Source: Pseudovibrio exalbescens (GTDB lineage Bacteria > Pseudomonadota > Alphaproteobacteria > Rhizobiales > Stappiaceae). Taken from it: 64,000 bases of DNA. Each line of letters opens with the position of its first letter. Position 1 is the first letter of the stretch. Below are positions 16,456 through 26,880 of this stretch, piece by piece. Under the pieces are notes generated by a model. That model saw only the letters and a list, made by a program, of their open reading frames with translations. It ran no database searches and was not told the origin of the DNA. The position numbers and the translations under genes were made by a program. The stretch is taken from the NCBI RefSeq assembly GCF_028737195.1, contig NZ_JAQZAJ010000002.1:372001-436000 (forward strand). Reading direction: 5' to 3'.

Positions 16456-17313
16456 CTACTTGATGCCCGCTCGCATGAAGCTCTGCACGAACTGCCGCTG
16501 AAACAGCAAGAACGCGATGAGCAAAGGGCCGGATGTCATCAGCGTAGCCGCGTTGATAACCGACCATTCCACTCCGGAATCAATTGCCGCAAACACCGAA
16601 AGCCCCACCGTCACAGGGCGCGTCTCCACTGAATTCGTAATGATCAACGGCCACAGGAAGTTATTCCAGTGGTGGCTCACGGACACGAGCCCATAGGCAA
16701 GATAGGTCGGTTTGGCGAGCGGGATGTACACCCGCCACAGAACGCCAAGAGGGCTTGCGCCTTCAACGCGCGCGGCTTCGTCCAGCTCCATGGGAATGGT
16801 CTTGAATGTTTGGCGCAACAGAAAAATGCCGAACCCGGACGCCATGTAGGGCAGCCCAATGGCGGCAATGGTATCCACGAGCCTCAGATCGCGAATGGTC
16901 TTGTAATTCTCCACGATCAGAATGTCCGGCATCACCAGAAGCTGCAACAGCACCAGCGCGAACAGGAAGTTGGAACCGGGAAAGGTGAAACGGGCAAAGG
17001 CATAGGCCGCGAGCGTGCACAGCACGAACTGGCCAATCAGGATCATGCTCACCAAAATCGTGGTGTTGAAGAAGTAGCGCGCAAACGGGGTAGCCGCCCA
17101 GGCTTCCTGAAAATTCTCCAGAGTCACTGGTGCAAACAGCTCAAAGTTCGCTTCATAGGCTGCCGGGTGAAACGCCGTCCAGATAGCATAGAGCAACGGG
17201 GCCGCCCACAACAGGGCCAGCGTCCATGCGCCGACGGTGTTGAGCAGGCGGTCATAGTCAAACCGCGGCTTTTCCGCGAGTTCGGCATTGATGTGAGAAA
17301 GGGTCTGGCTCAT
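16456..17313 (-). CDS. ABC sugar/glycerol-3-phosphate permease, UgpE type
   Basis: A 285-residue inner-membrane permease with six predicted helices and the EAA loop DEAARVEGASPLGVLWRVYIPL typical of MalG/UgpE proteins. Its start overlaps the preceding permease gene by four bases. It is the last gene of the operon and should pair with the UgpA-type subunit. Confidence 0.88.
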   Translation of the reverse strand: MSQTLSHINAELAEKPRFDYDRLLNTVGAWTLALLWAAPLLYAIWTAFHPAAYEANFELFAPVTLENFQEAWAATPFARYFFNTTILVSMILIGQFVLCTLAAYAFARFTFPGSNFLFALVLLQLLVMPDILIVENYKTIRDLRLVDTIAAIGLPYMASGFGIFLLRQTFKTIPMELDEAARVEGASPLGVLWRVYIPLAKPTYLAYGLVSVSHHWNNFLWPLIITNSVETRPVTVGLSVFAAIDSGVEWSVINAATLMTSGPLLIAFLLFQRQFVQSFMRAGIK

Positions 17314-18188
17314 CGGTAGTGCACCTTGCGGTCCATGAAGAAGAACTGGCCGAGGGCGATCAGCGACAACAACACCAGAAGCACCACCGTCAAGGTGGCG
17401 GCATAGGCGGTATCCCAGAACTTGAAGGCCACTTCGTAGATGTAAAACAGCAGCAGAGAGGAGGCATTGTCCGGACCGCCACCAGTCATGGTGAAGATAT
17501 GGTCCACCATTCGGAACGAGTTGATGACGGCGTTGATAGACACAAACAGCGTGGTCGGCATCAACAGCGGGAAGGTCACCCGCCAGAAGAACGTGCTCCG
17601 GCTTGCCCCTTCAATGGCTGCGGCCTCCCGTAAAGACGGTGGGATGGTCTGCAGCGCGGCCAGATAGAAGATCATGAAGAACCCGGCTTCTTTCCAGATC
17701 GTCACCACCATCATGCAGATCAGCACCGTCTCCTGAGAACCCAGCCAACTGTTTTCCGGCAAGCCGAAAAAGCCCATGCGGATCTGGTCAATCAACCCGA
17801 AACCCGGCGTGTAGAAGAACAGCCATATGTTCGCGACAGCAATCAGCGGCAGCACGGTCGGGGCGAAAAAGGACATGCGCACCAAACTGCGGCCCTTTAG
17901 TTTGTCGTTCACCCACAAGGCCATCAGAAGCGATAGGAAGATGGAAGCGGGAATGGTCGCCAGCGCGTACCACAAATTGTTGGTAAGCACCTTCCAGAAG
18001 GTGGGGTCGTTGATCAGGTTCTCGTAGTTGGCAAGGCCTACAAACTTGGCCTCGCGTCGCCCACGCGGTGTTGAAAAGAAACTGTTTATGACTGTGGTCA
18101 CCGCCGGAACATGGGTGAACGCCATCAGCATCACCATGGCAGGGAAAAGCAGCAGCCAGCCATAGATCCATTGCAGGCGTTGGGTCAT
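17310..18188 (-). CDS. ABC sugar/glycerol-3-phosphate permease, UgpA type
   Basis: A 292-residue permease of the MalF/UgpA type with six main helices and the EAA loop REAAAIEGASRSTFFWRVTFPL near residue 190. The segment FRMVDHIFTMTGGGPDNAS near 230 is characteristic of UgpA-like permeases. It lies 73 bases after the binding-protein gene, with a strong hairpin in the gap. Confidence 0.88.
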   Translation of the reverse strand: MTQRLQWIYGWLLLFPAMVMLMAFTHVPAVTTVINSFFSTPRGRREAKFVGLANYENLINDPTFWKVLTNNLWYALATIPASIFLSLLMALWVNDKLKGRSLVRMSFFAPTVLPLIAVANIWLFFYTPGFGLIDQIRMGFFGLPENSWLGSQETVLICMMVVTIWKEAGFFMIFYLAALQTIPPSLREAAAIEGASRSTFFWRVTFPLLMPTTLFVSINAVINSFRMVDHIFTMTGGGPDNASSLLLFYIYEVAFKFWDTAYAATLTVVLLVLLSLIALGQFFFMDRKVHYR

Positions 18189-18229
18189 GGTCAGTGTCCT
18201 TGCAAGAGCGCGTGTTCGGGGCAGGGAAA

Positions 18230-18254
18230 CGGAGCCGGCACGTGACCGGCTCCG
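18230..18254 (-). terminator. Hairpin between binding-protein and permease genes
   Basis: On the minus strand CGGAGCCGG pairs with CCGGCTCCG over a seven-base loop, followed by TTTCCC. It lies directly behind the binding-protein stop and should protect that mRNA or end part of the transcripts, so that the binding protein is made in excess over the permeases. Confidence 0.65.
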
Positions 18255-18261
18255 CAGATCA

Positions 18262-19551
18262 TCAGCGGTATTCTGCGAGAATGCGGTCGGCTTCGGCCTG
18301 CGCGTCCTTCAGAGCCTCTTCGGCGCTCTTCGTGCCGGTGATTGCGGCATGCAGGGCGTCATTGAAGATGCGGGTGATGCGCTGGTTCTGGTAGGTGGAC
18401 AGTTCCGCCACAGCAAACTCCAGCTGCTCGCGGGCCACCAGAGCAGGTGGGAAGTCGGCAACATAAGCCTTCATCTCGTCGGTTTCCCAGGCAGCAGGCG
18501 TAGGCGCAACATAGCCGGTTGCCATGGACCACTTGGCAGCCTGCTTAGGCGCGGTGATCCACTTCACGAAATCGACAGAAGCGCGCTTCTGCTCATCGGT
18601 GGAATCCTTGAAGATGTAGAAGTTACCGCCACCGGTCGGCGCGCCGCGGCGCTCCTTGGCAGGCAGCATGGCCACACCGAAGTCGAACGGCGCGTTGTCA
18701 CGCACGTTTGTCAGGTTGCCGGTAGAGGTCCACATCATAGCAGTGTTGCCTTCAAAGAAAGCTTTCGGGGTGGAGCCCCATTCGATGATGCCCGGTGCCA
18801 TCACTTCGTGCTTGGTGGAAAGGTCCACGAGGTACTGAAGAGCTTCAACAACCTTCGGGTCATCGAAGTTGGTCTTGTTCCCTTCGGAGTTTGCCAGAAT
18901 GACACCGTTCTGCGTGGTCAGACCCTGGAACAGCCAATAAGGGAAGCCAGAGGAAGGAATACGCACGCCCCACTGGGTTACGTTGCCGTTGTCGTCTTTC
19001 TTAACCAGCTTCTGGCCGAAAGAAACCATTTCTTCCCAGTTTGCTGGTGCCTTTTCCGGGTCAAGGCCTGCTTCCTTGAAGGCTTCCTTGTTCCAGTAAA
19101 GAACTGGCGTGGAGCGCTGGAAAGGAATGCCGTAGGTCTTGCCGCCCGTCTGGGAGTTCTCCATGAAAGCCGGGTAGAAAGAGTTCAGCCATGCCTTGTC
19201 GTCGTCAGAAGTGGCGATCTCGTCAAACGCAACAATCACGTCTTCATCAATCAGGGTGAACATGTCCACGGACAGGATCACGGAAAGCTGAGGAGGGTTG
19301 CCACCGCGCGCCGCAGTCAGGGCCTTGGAAACGGTGTCCTGATAGGAGCCGGCGTAAATCGCGTCGATCTTCACGTCCGGGTGCTGCTCCATGTAGGAGT
19401 TGGTCAGCTCTTCAATGGTTTGTGCGGCCTTGCCACCCACTGCAACCGGAAAATAGAACTCCAGATCCACAGCATGTGCGCTTGCAAGCGTACCAAGGGA
19501 AAGGGCAGCGGCAGATGCCGCCATCGTCAAGGACTTGAAAAGGGATTTCAT
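18262..19551 (-). CDS. ABC transporter periplasmic binding protein, UgpB-like
   Basis: A 429-residue class II (extracellular family 1) binding protein. The start is the ATG of a clear Sec signal peptide (MKSLFKSLTMAASAAALSLG ... AHA) behind AAAGGA; 56 in-frame codons upstream are not used. The mature part resembles E. coli UgpB in the segment IPFQRSTPVLYWNKEAFKEA, where UgpB also has PF..STPVLYYNK.AFKKAG, and in TSTGNLTNVRDNAPFDFGV. That favours glycerol-3-phosphate or its diesters as ligand, but another polyol phosphate or sugar remains possible. Confidence 0.87.
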   Translation of the reverse strand: MKSLFKSLTMAASAAALSLGTLASAHAVDLEFYFPVAVGGKAAQTIEELTNSYMEQHPDVKIDAIYAGSYQDTVSKALTAARGGNPPQLSVILSVDMFTLIDEDVIVAFDEIATSDDDKAWLNSFYPAFMENSQTGGKTYGIPFQRSTPVLYWNKEAFKEAGLDPEKAPANWEEMVSFGQKLVKKDDNGNVTQWGVRIPSSGFPYWLFQGLTTQNGVILANSEGNKTNFDDPKVVEALQYLVDLSTKHEVMAPGIIEWGSTPKAFFEGNTAMMWTSTGNLTNVRDNAPFDFGVAMLPAKERRGAPTGGGNFYIFKDSTDEQKRASVDFVKWITAPKQAAKWSMATGYVAPTPAAWETDEMKAYVADFPPALVAREQLEFAVAELSTYQNQRITRIFNDALHAAITGTKSAEEALKDAQAEADRILAEYR

Positions 19552-19625
19552 GGATGTATATCCTTTAATTGCCTCTATGTTCGGGGGCATTCCAGTGCGC
19601 TTCCCGCCAGTAGGGCGGCGCGCTT

Positions 19626-20717
19626 TCAAGCCGGATTGAGTTGCAGCTCTTCCGGCTTGATTACGTCCCGGCGTTTGCCGGTTGTTCGGTTGAAGGTCAG
19701 GCTCTTGGCGGCATCCCATGTCAGCTTCATGGTGTCTCCCGTCTTCACAGCCTTGCGGCCCGGCACACGGGCCACCAGCTGCGCGCTTCCCACCTTGAAT
19801 GTTGCAAGGGTATCGGCACCCAGATATTCCGTTGCTTCCACGCGCGCGGCCACGCCGGCCTCGTCACTCAGCTCAATGTCTTCCGGACGAATGCCAAGCA
19901 GCGCGTCTTCCGGGGCCTCCGGAAAAAGGTCGGGGCCGCTCAATTCGGCATCGCGCAGGCCGTGAAGCTCGGCAATGTTCATGGGCGGTGTCCCAATGAA
20001 CCGCGCTGTGAACACGCTGCCGGGATAGGTGTAGAGCTCATGCGGACTGGCGGCCTGCTCCACCTCTCCATTGTTCAACAACACCACCTGATCGGCCATG
20101 GTAATGGCCTCGGTCTGGTCGTGGGTCACATACACCATGGTCAGGCCAAGCTTCTGCTGCAGGGCGCGGATTTCCACCCGCATCTCGTGGCGCAGCTTCG
20201 CATCTAGGTTGGAAAGAGGCTCATCCATCAGGCAGATCGGCTTTTGCGAAACGATCGCGCGGCCAAGGGCTACGCGTTGCTGCTGCCCGCCGGAAAGCTG
20301 CGAAGGTTTGCGTTCAAGCAGCGCGCTGATCCCAAGGATCTCTGCCGCCCGTTTCAAGCGTTCATCCCGGTCCGCGCGCGAGACACGGCGCACCTTCAAG
20401 CCAAACAGGATGTTTTCCGCAACGCTCAGGTGCGGAAACAACGCATAGTTCTGAAAGACCATGGCCAAGTCGCGCTGGGCCGGGGAGGCATGGGTAACGT
20501 CCTTGCCGCCAATGATAATCTTGCCGGATGTCGCCTGCTCCAGACCTGCAATAAGGCGAAGGGTCGTGGACTTGCCACAGCCGCTCGGCCCCAGAAGTAC
20601 GGTAAAAGAGCCGCTTGGAATGGACAATGAAATGTCGTTGACGGCGTTCAATCCACCCCAGCTCTTGGTCAGATTGGCGAGTTCAACGCTGGTGGAGCTG
20701 GTGTCTTGAAGGGTCAT
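19626..20717 (-). CDS. ABC transporter ATPase, UgpC/MalK type
   Basis: A 363-residue ATPase. It has Walker A GPSGCGKST, signature LSGGQQQRVALGRAI, Walker B LMDEPLSNLDAKLR and a C-terminal MalK-like regulatory domain containing GIRPEDIEL. I start it at MTLQDTSS, where the ATG overlaps the stop of the DeoR regulator by four bases. A 74-base gap with a weak hairpin separates it from the binding-protein gene. Together with UgpA/E-type permeases it powers the importer. Confidence 0.92.
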   Translation of the reverse strand: MTLQDTSSTSVELANLTKSWGGLNAVNDISLSIPSGSFTVLLGPSGCGKSTTLRLIAGLEQATSGKIIIGGKDVTHASPAQRDLAMVFQNYALFPHLSVAENILFGLKVRRVSRADRDERLKRAAEILGISALLERKPSQLSGGQQQRVALGRAIVSQKPICLMDEPLSNLDAKLRHEMRVEIRALQQKLGLTMVYVTHDQTEAITMADQVVLLNNGEVEQAASPHELYTYPGSVFTARFIGTPPMNIAELHGLRDAELSGPDLFPEAPEDALLGIRPEDIELSDEAGVAARVEATEYLGADTLATFKVGSAQLVARVPGRKAVKTGDTMKLTWDAAKSLTFNRTTGKRRDVIKPEELQLNPA

Positions 20718-21541
20718 GTCTTCTGATCCGGGTTGCAGATAACAAGCTCTGCGTTGGATTTGGCAATCAGGCGCATAATCGCCTCTGGCGGCTCGCGATC
20801 GACGAAGATTTTCGTAACATCTGTGATCCAACCGCCGCGCACATGGGCATGACGGCCAAACTTCGAGTGGTCGAGCACCAGATAGGAGCGACGACAATTG
20901 GCAAGGATCGCCTGACGGGCAGACACTTCGTCCTCGTGGAAGTCGAGCAGGGTGCCGTCTGCATCTACGCCCGCCACACCAAAAATGCCGATGTCGAATT
21001 TATACCCCTTGAAGAACTCTTCGGCCTTCAGGCCCAGCACATCGCGGTCGCCGTGGCGCAGGCGTCCGCCCGCAATCGTCACGTCGGTGACCGGGTTCTT
21101 CAAAGCGGCAATCGCCACATTTATGTTGTTGGTGTAGACCTTTAGCCCCTCATGGGTGTCCAGAGCCTGTGCCACCATCTCTGGCGTCGTACCAATGGAA
21201 AACCCAAGGCTGGCACCGTCTGGTATTTGCCCGGCGACGACGGAGGCAATGCGCTTTTTAGCGTCCAGATTCAGGATCTTGCGGGCCGTGTAAGCAATGT
21301 TGTGCGGCGTCGCAGGTTCGTCCACGCCGCCATGCACGCGGCGCAATAGCCCCAGCTCGCTCAGCCGATTGATGTCGCGGCGAATGGTCTGCGTGGTCAC
21401 GGAGAACTTCTCCGCCAGCAGTTCAACACTTACAAAGCCGCGGGCCTTCACCAGCTTGAGGATCTCGGATTGCCGCGGGCTAATGCTCTGATTGGAGGGT
21501 GATAGGTCGCTCAACTCAGTCCACCACATTGTTTTATTCAA
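20714..21541 (-). CDS. DeoR/GlpR family transcriptional regulator
   Basis: A 275-residue regulator with the DeoR N-terminal helix-turn-helix (PRQSEILKLVKARGFVSVELLAEKFSVTTQTIRRD..) and a C-terminal sugar-phosphate-sensing domain (the IGTTPEMVAQAL loop is the phosphate-binding region of the family). It is the first gene of the Ugp-like operon and overlaps the ATPase gene, so it very probably controls it, with a phosphorylated sugar or glycerol-3-phosphate as inducer. About 19 residues precede the usual N-terminus, so a later start is possible. Confidence 0.9.
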   Translation of the reverse strand: MNKTMWWTELSDLSPSNQSISPRQSEILKLVKARGFVSVELLAEKFSVTTQTIRRDINRLSELGLLRRVHGGVDEPATPHNIAYTARKILNLDAKKRIASVVAGQIPDGASLGFSIGTTPEMVAQALDTHEGLKVYTNNINVAIAALKNPVTDVTIAGGRLRHGDRDVLGLKAEEFFKGYKFDIGIFGVAGVDADGTLLDFHEDEVSARQAILANCRRSYLVLDHSKFGRHAHVRGGWITDVTKIFVDREPPEAIMRLIAKSNAELVICNPDQKT

Positions 21542-21628
21542 ATGAACATTGCCGCGCTCATATGAAACTAATGTGATGGTTTGCTGAACTTTTGACTTCC
21601 CTTAACGAAAATAGGGAGGTCTGCTTAA

Positions 21629-22306
21629 TCAGGTGAGCTGAGTGAAAAACTTGAGACGCGCCTTGTGCGCTTCAGCGATATGATGCCGTGCGGCCCTGTC
21701 TGCACGATCAAGATCACGCTTCACAATCGCGTCTACAATCTCTGCGTGCTCGTCAATCGCTTGACGACGACGGTCATCGTCCGTCAGCGTGGTGCCAGCC
21801 AACAACAGCAGAGACAGCCGCATATGGTCGATCTGCTCAACCAGATACCGGTTGTGCGAGGCAAGGTAAAACCGGCGGTGGAATTCGCGGTTGGTGCGGA
21901 TCAAGCGCTCCGCATCTGCAAGGTGCTCTTTGTCAGAGGCCACCATCTCTTCTAGAATCTCGATCTCCGCACTCGAAGCATGTTGGGCAGCCAAGCGTCC
22001 CGCAGTGCCTTCCAGCACTTCACGCAGAAAGTAGAGTTCGCTGATCTGGTTGTGGTCCAGCGTGGGGATCACCATGCCCCGGTTCGGTTCATGAACCGCA
22101 AGCCCCTGTGCCTCAAGGCGCTTCAAGCCTTCGCGGATTGGTGTCCGGCTTACGCCAAATTTTTCCGCCAGCTCCGCTTCTCTCAAACGGCTGCCCGGTT
22201 TGAGCTCACGTGCTTCAATGGCTTTGATCAGGAGGCGGTAGATTTCCGCCCCGTTTGGAGAGTTGGCAACCACGGTATCTCTACTTTCTCCTAGGGACTT
22301 CAGCAT
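21629..22306 (-). CDS. GntR family transcriptional regulator, FadR/FCD subgroup
   Basis: A regulator of about 225 residues. The winged helix-turn-helix (IYRLLIKAIEARELKPGSRL ... KFGVSRTPIREGLKRLE) is followed by an all-helical FCD ligand domain with EFHRRFYLASHN, which holds typical metal-ligating Asp/His positions. The start is uncertain: the chosen ATG has no good ribosome site, and an upstream start adds 21 residues of low quality. It lies 109 bases downstream of the 6-phosphogluconate dehydrogenase gene on the same strand and may regulate sugar-acid metabolism. Confidence 0.85.
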   Translation of the reverse strand: MLKSLGESRDTVVANSPNGAEIYRLLIKAIEARELKPGSRLREAELAEKFGVSRTPIREGLKRLEAQGLAVHEPNRGMVIPTLDHNQISELYFLREVLEGTAGRLAAQHASSAEIEILEEMVASDKEHLADAERLIRTNREFHRRFYLASHNRYLVEQIDHMRLSLLLLAGTTLTDDDRRRQAIDEHAEIVDAIVKRDLDRADRAARHHIAEAHKARLKFFTQLT

Positions 22307-22414
22307 GAGTTGCGGATGTAAAGACCCACAGCTCCCTAATTCTTTTAGCAAAATAGCAGGGTACCGCAACGGTCCCTGCTATAAAACATCGTGGTTCTCG
22401 TTATGAGTGTGGAT

Positions 22415-23842
22415 TTATGCGCCGCCAGCAGGCCAAGGACCGTGGAAACCGGAGCCTTCCTTGTCTGTGCGCTCAAATCCGTGCTGACCGAAGAAGTCAC
22501 GCTGACCCTGAATGACGTAGGCCGCTGTCCGCTTCTGGCGCATCATCTCAAATGAACCCATGGCTGCGGCAAGACCCGGCATTGGAATGCCGGAGAGGAT
22601 CGCTTTGGAGAGCGTCTCCCGCAGGCCCGGTGCCGCATCCTTCATGCGCTCTGCAATGGTCGGTGCCAGATACAGAGAAGGCAGCTCAGGATTTTCATCA
22701 TAGGCAGAGGCGATCTCATCCAGAAAGCGGGAACGGATAATGCAGCCTTGACGCCAAATCCGGGCGATCGTGCCCATTGGCAGGTCCCAACCGTTCTCTG
22801 TGCCGCCTGCAGCCAAAACCGCAAAGCCTTCTGCATAAGCCGCGATCTTGCCCGCAATCAGCGCGCGCTCGCAGGCATCAATGCCAGCCTGCTTGTCTTC
22901 CCAGGACTGCGGCACTTCGTTGTTTGGATAGATCTCGGCGATCTCCTGACGCAGCGCCCGGTTTGCGGAAATGCAGCGCGAGGCGACAGCAGCGTCAATG
23001 CCGGTGGCTGGTACGCCAAGCGCATGCGCTTCAACGGCAGACCAGCGGCCGGTGCCCTTTTGGCCCGCCGTATCAAGGATCACTTCCAGAATTGGCTTGC
23101 CGCTGTCCTCGTCGATCACGCCCATCACATTGGCGGTGATTTCGATGAGGTAAGAAGCCAGAGGGCCTTCGTTCCACTTCTTGAACACGTCAGCCTGCTC
23201 TGCGATGGAAAGCCCGAGGCACTTGGTCAGCACTTCATGCACTTCTGCGATCATCTGCATATCGGCATATTCAATGCCATTGTGCAGTGTCTTCACAAAG
23301 TGGCCAGCGCCTTCCGGTCCCATCAATGCAGAGCAGGGTTCGCCATCATGCTTGGCGGAAATCGCGTCAAGAATTGGCTGAATGCGGGTATACGCAGCTT
23401 CAGATGCGCCCACCATGATGGACGGACCGTGACGCGCGCCTTCTGCGCCGCCGGAAACACCCATGCCGACAAAGGTGAATGGCGTGTCGGCCAGCTCGCG
23501 ATAGCGGCGGTTGCTGTCGTGGTAGTCGCTGTTGCCAGCATCAATCAGAATGTCGCTCTCGGAGAGGAACGGCTTCAGCGCTTCAATCTGCTGATCAATC
23601 GCTTCGCCCGCTTTCACCATCATGATGATCGGGCGCGGGGCCTTGATGGCCTTCACCAGTTCTTCAAGGCTGTAGCACGCGATGAACTGATCTTTCAGAT
23701 GAGCCGCATTTTCCATGAAGGCTGTTGTCTTTTCCGGCGTCCGGTTAAACACAGCAACCTTGTATCCATTATCTGCAATGTTCAGGGCCAGGTTGGCACC
23801 CATGACCCCCAGTCCGATGAGGCCGATATCCGCCTGTGTCAT
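22415..23842 (-). CDS. gnd: 6-phosphogluconate dehydrogenase, decarboxylating
   Basis: A 475-residue full-length enzyme of the oxidative pentose phosphate pathway: 6-phosphogluconate + NADP+ to ribulose-5-phosphate + CO2 + NADPH. Visible features are the Rossmann motif GLGVMGANLALNIAD, the NRTPEKT segment that reads the NADP phosphate, GVSGGAEGARHGPSIMVG for substrate binding, and the catalytic-lysine region FVKTLHNGIEY. The C-terminal all-helical dimer domain is complete. AGGAG sits seven bases before the ATG. No zwf or pgl gene is adjacent. Confidence 0.96.
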   Translation of the reverse strand: MTQADIGLIGLGVMGANLALNIADNGYKVAVFNRTPEKTTAFMENAAHLKDQFIACYSLEELVKAIKAPRPIIMMVKAGEAIDQQIEALKPFLSESDILIDAGNSDYHDSNRRYRELADTPFTFVGMGVSGGAEGARHGPSIMVGASEAAYTRIQPILDAISAKHDGEPCSALMGPEGAGHFVKTLHNGIEYADMQMIAEVHEVLTKCLGLSIAEQADVFKKWNEGPLASYLIEITANVMGVIDEDSGKPILEVILDTAGQKGTGRWSAVEAHALGVPATGIDAAVASRCISANRALRQEIAEIYPNNEVPQSWEDKQAGIDACERALIAGKIAAYAEGFAVLAAGGTENGWDLPMGTIARIWRQGCIIRSRFLDEIASAYDENPELPSLYLAPTIAERMKDAAPGLRETLSKAILSGIPMPGLAAAMGSFEMMRQKRTAAYVIQGQRDFFGQHGFERTDKEGSGFHGPWPAGGA

Positions 23843-23950
23843 GTCAGAACTCCTGAAGTTGTTCTTGTCGAGAACCGTTTCTTGCGCGGTTCGGCTTTGT
23901 CGCCCCTATGCAGCATTTGCACGCATTAAAACTCTGCCAGTGGCATAGGC

Positions 23951-23983
23951 AAAAAAATGGGCCTTGCCAAGTGCCAAGACCCA
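23951..23983 (-). terminator. Terminator of the lactate dehydrogenase gene
   Basis: On the minus strand TGGGTCTTG pairs with CAAGGCCCA (one G-U wobble) and is followed directly by TTTTTTT. It lies 25 bases after the dehydrogenase stop and separates it from gnd. Confidence 0.85.
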
Positions 23984-24007
23984 TTCTCTCTCATTGATTA
24001 CCGCAGA

Positions 24008-24988
<981 letters not shown>

Positions 24989-25049
24989 TTAGGGTTGGTT
25001 CATGGCAATCTGCAACCTTAGTCTAAGCAAAACAGCAGGACGTGACAAA

Positions 25050-25946
25050 TTAGCGCTGACACGAGCCACAGAAAAACGTCGATCTGCCATTTTGCACCAC
25101 GCGTTCAATGGTGCCGCTACAGTCCGGCTTGCGGCAGGGCTGGCCCTCTTGATCATAAACGGCAAAGCTGTGCTGGAAATAGCCAAGAGAGCCGTCGGTT
25201 TGAACGTGGTCTTTAAGCGTCGAGCCGCCCGCTTCTATGGCCTCTGCCAGCACGTCGCGAATGCAGGTTGCTAAAAGGTCCCGCTTTTCCTTTTTCTTGG
25301 CACCTCGCCCGCTGATGCTGCCCGCTGCAGCAGATGGGTTCAGCCCGGCTCGCCACAACGCCTCGCATACATAGATGTTGCCAAGGCCTGCAATGAACTT
25401 CTGGTTCAACAGCGCAGCCTTGAAGCTGGTCTTCTTGCCCTCAAAGATGTGGCCGAGATAGGCGCCGTCCAGCTGGTTGCCGAGGGGCTCGATCCCCATT
25501 TGCGCAAACAGCTTGTGCTCGTGCAGGCCCCGTCGCTCAATCAGATCCATGAAACCAAAGCGGCGCGGGTCATTGTAAACCACACGGGCGTGGGCCCCGC
25601 TTTGTTCGTTGTTCAGATGAAACACCACGTGATCATGCTGGGGCAGCTTGGAGGCCGGGTAGTAGGTGTCCGCCAGCGGCGCGCCGTTTTCCGATACGTC
25701 GATGCGGAACGAGCCGGACATGCCCAGATGCATGACAAGCACATCACCGCTTTCCATGTCACCCATCAGGTATTTCGCCCGGCGTCCAAGGCTGGTCATG
25801 CGCACGCCGGTCAGGCGTTCAACAAACTTGTCGGGAAACGGAAAGCGCAAGTCAGGCCGGTTCTGTTCAATCCGCGTTATGATTGATCCCTCAAAATGGG
25901 GCGCGAGGCCACGGCGAACCGTTTCCACCTCTGGTAATTCAGGCAT
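25050..25946 (-). CDS. mutM: formamidopyrimidine-DNA glycosylase
   Basis: A 298-residue Fpg/MutM base-excision repair enzyme that removes 8-oxoguanine and formamidopyrimidines and cuts the abasic site. The N-terminal [14 protein letters not shown] supplies the catalytic Pro 2 and Glu 3 and fixes the start. The H2TH region and [17 protein letters not shown] follow. A C-terminal zinc finger (C-X4-C-X16-C-X2-C) ends the protein, all cysteines present. It is divergent from ubiE over about 124 bases, a usual arrangement in alphaproteobacteria. Confidence 0.96.
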   Translation of the reverse strand: MPELPEVETVRRGLAPHFEGSIITRIEQNRPDLRFPFPDKFVERLTGVRMTSLGRRAKYLMGDMESGDVLVMHLGMSGSFRIDVSENGAPLADTYYPASKLPQHDHVVFHLNNEQSGAHARVVYNDPRRFGFMDLIERRGLHEHKLFAQMGIEPLGNQLDGAYLGHIFEGKKTSFKAALLNQKFIAGLGNIYVCEALWRAGLNPSAAAGSISGRGAKKKEKRDLLATCIRDVLAEAIEAGGSTLKDHVQTDGSLGYFQHSFAVYDQEGQPCRKPDCSGTIERVVQNGRSTFFCGSCQR

Positions 25947-26070
25947 GGTTGATCCAAGTAATGAGTGGACGCATGCTCCGGTTGATACCGTTGCATATCT
26001 GAGCCGCAACAATAGCGCTCCGGAATATCCTGTACTATGGTCCGCAGCGAATTGGAGAAAAATTGAAAAA

Positions 26071-26874
26071 ATGGCGCGCGATACTTCTTCTACAGCTCGC
26101 AGTTCTGTGAGCGATCCCGCAGAAATGGCCACCAGCTTCGGTTTTACCACCGTCAAGGAAGGTGAGAAGCAAGACCTCGTGGATGACGTTTTCCACAAGG
26201 TGGCCACCCGCTACGACCTCATGAATGATCTGATGTCCGGCGGCATGCACCGGTTGTGGAAGGATGCCATGATCTCCGCGCTCAACCCACCCACTCACGG
26301 CGCCCGCCCTTGGCGGTTGCTCGACGTGGCTGGCGGCACGGGCGACATCGCGACACGGGTTGTCGAGCGCTCGGGTAAAACGGCCTCCGCCATCGTCTGC
26401 GACATCAATGGCTCCATGCTGGGTGTCGGCAAGGAACGCGCCGCAAAGGCCGGGTTGTCAGAGCACATCGAGTTTGTTCAGGGCAACGCAGAAGACCTGC
26501 CGTTCCCGGACAGTCATTTTGACGCCTACACCATCGCCTTTGGAATTCGCAACGTGCCGCAGATCGACAAAGCACTGCAGCAGGCCCATCGCGTTTTGAA
26601 GCGCGGCGGCCGCTTCATGTGCCTTGAGTTCTCGCAGGTGGATGTGCCCGCCCTCGACAAGGTCTACGACCTGTTTTCGTTTCACGCGATCCCGAAAATG
26701 GGCGCGATGGTCACGGGCGATGGCGATCCTTACGCCTATCTGGTCGAATCGATCCGCAAGTTCCCGAACCAGGAACGCTTTGCCGAGATGATCCGCCGCG
26801 CCGGGTTCCAGCGTGTCACCTACCGCAACTACACAGGTGGCATTGCCGCTCTGCACTCTGGCTGGAAACTGTAA
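26071..26874 (+). CDS. ubiE: ubiquinone/menaquinone biosynthesis C-methyltransferase
   Basis: A 267-residue class I SAM-dependent methyltransferase. The N-terminal [19 protein letters not shown] and the motif [18 protein letters not shown] are UbiE signatures, followed by the SAM loop [13 protein letters not shown] and IAFGIRNV. It methylates the benzoquinol ring during ubiquinone synthesis. The chosen ATG is the first plausible one; the longer frame upstream lies over mutM. Six bases separate it from ubiB, so they are one operon. Confidence 0.95.
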   Translation: MARDTSSTARSSVSDPAEMATSFGFTTVKEGEKQDLVDDVFHKVATRYDLMNDLMSGGMHRLWKDAMISALNPPTHGARPWRLLDVAGGTGDIATRVVERSGKTASAIVCDINGSMLGVGKERAAKAGLSEHIEFVQGNAEDLPFPDSHFDAYTIAFGIRNVPQIDKALQQAHRVLKRGGRFMCLEFSQVDVPALDKVYDLFSFHAIPKMGAMVTGDGDPYAYLVESIRKFPNQERFAEMIRRAGFQRVTYRNYTGGIAALHSGWKL

Positions 26875-26880
26875 CCGAAT

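Noticed and set aside
18187-19965. 592-codon plus-strand frame
   Set aside because: It runs antisense through the UgpB-like and UgpC-like genes; composition is that of a shadow frame, and the minus-strand proteins are unmistakable.
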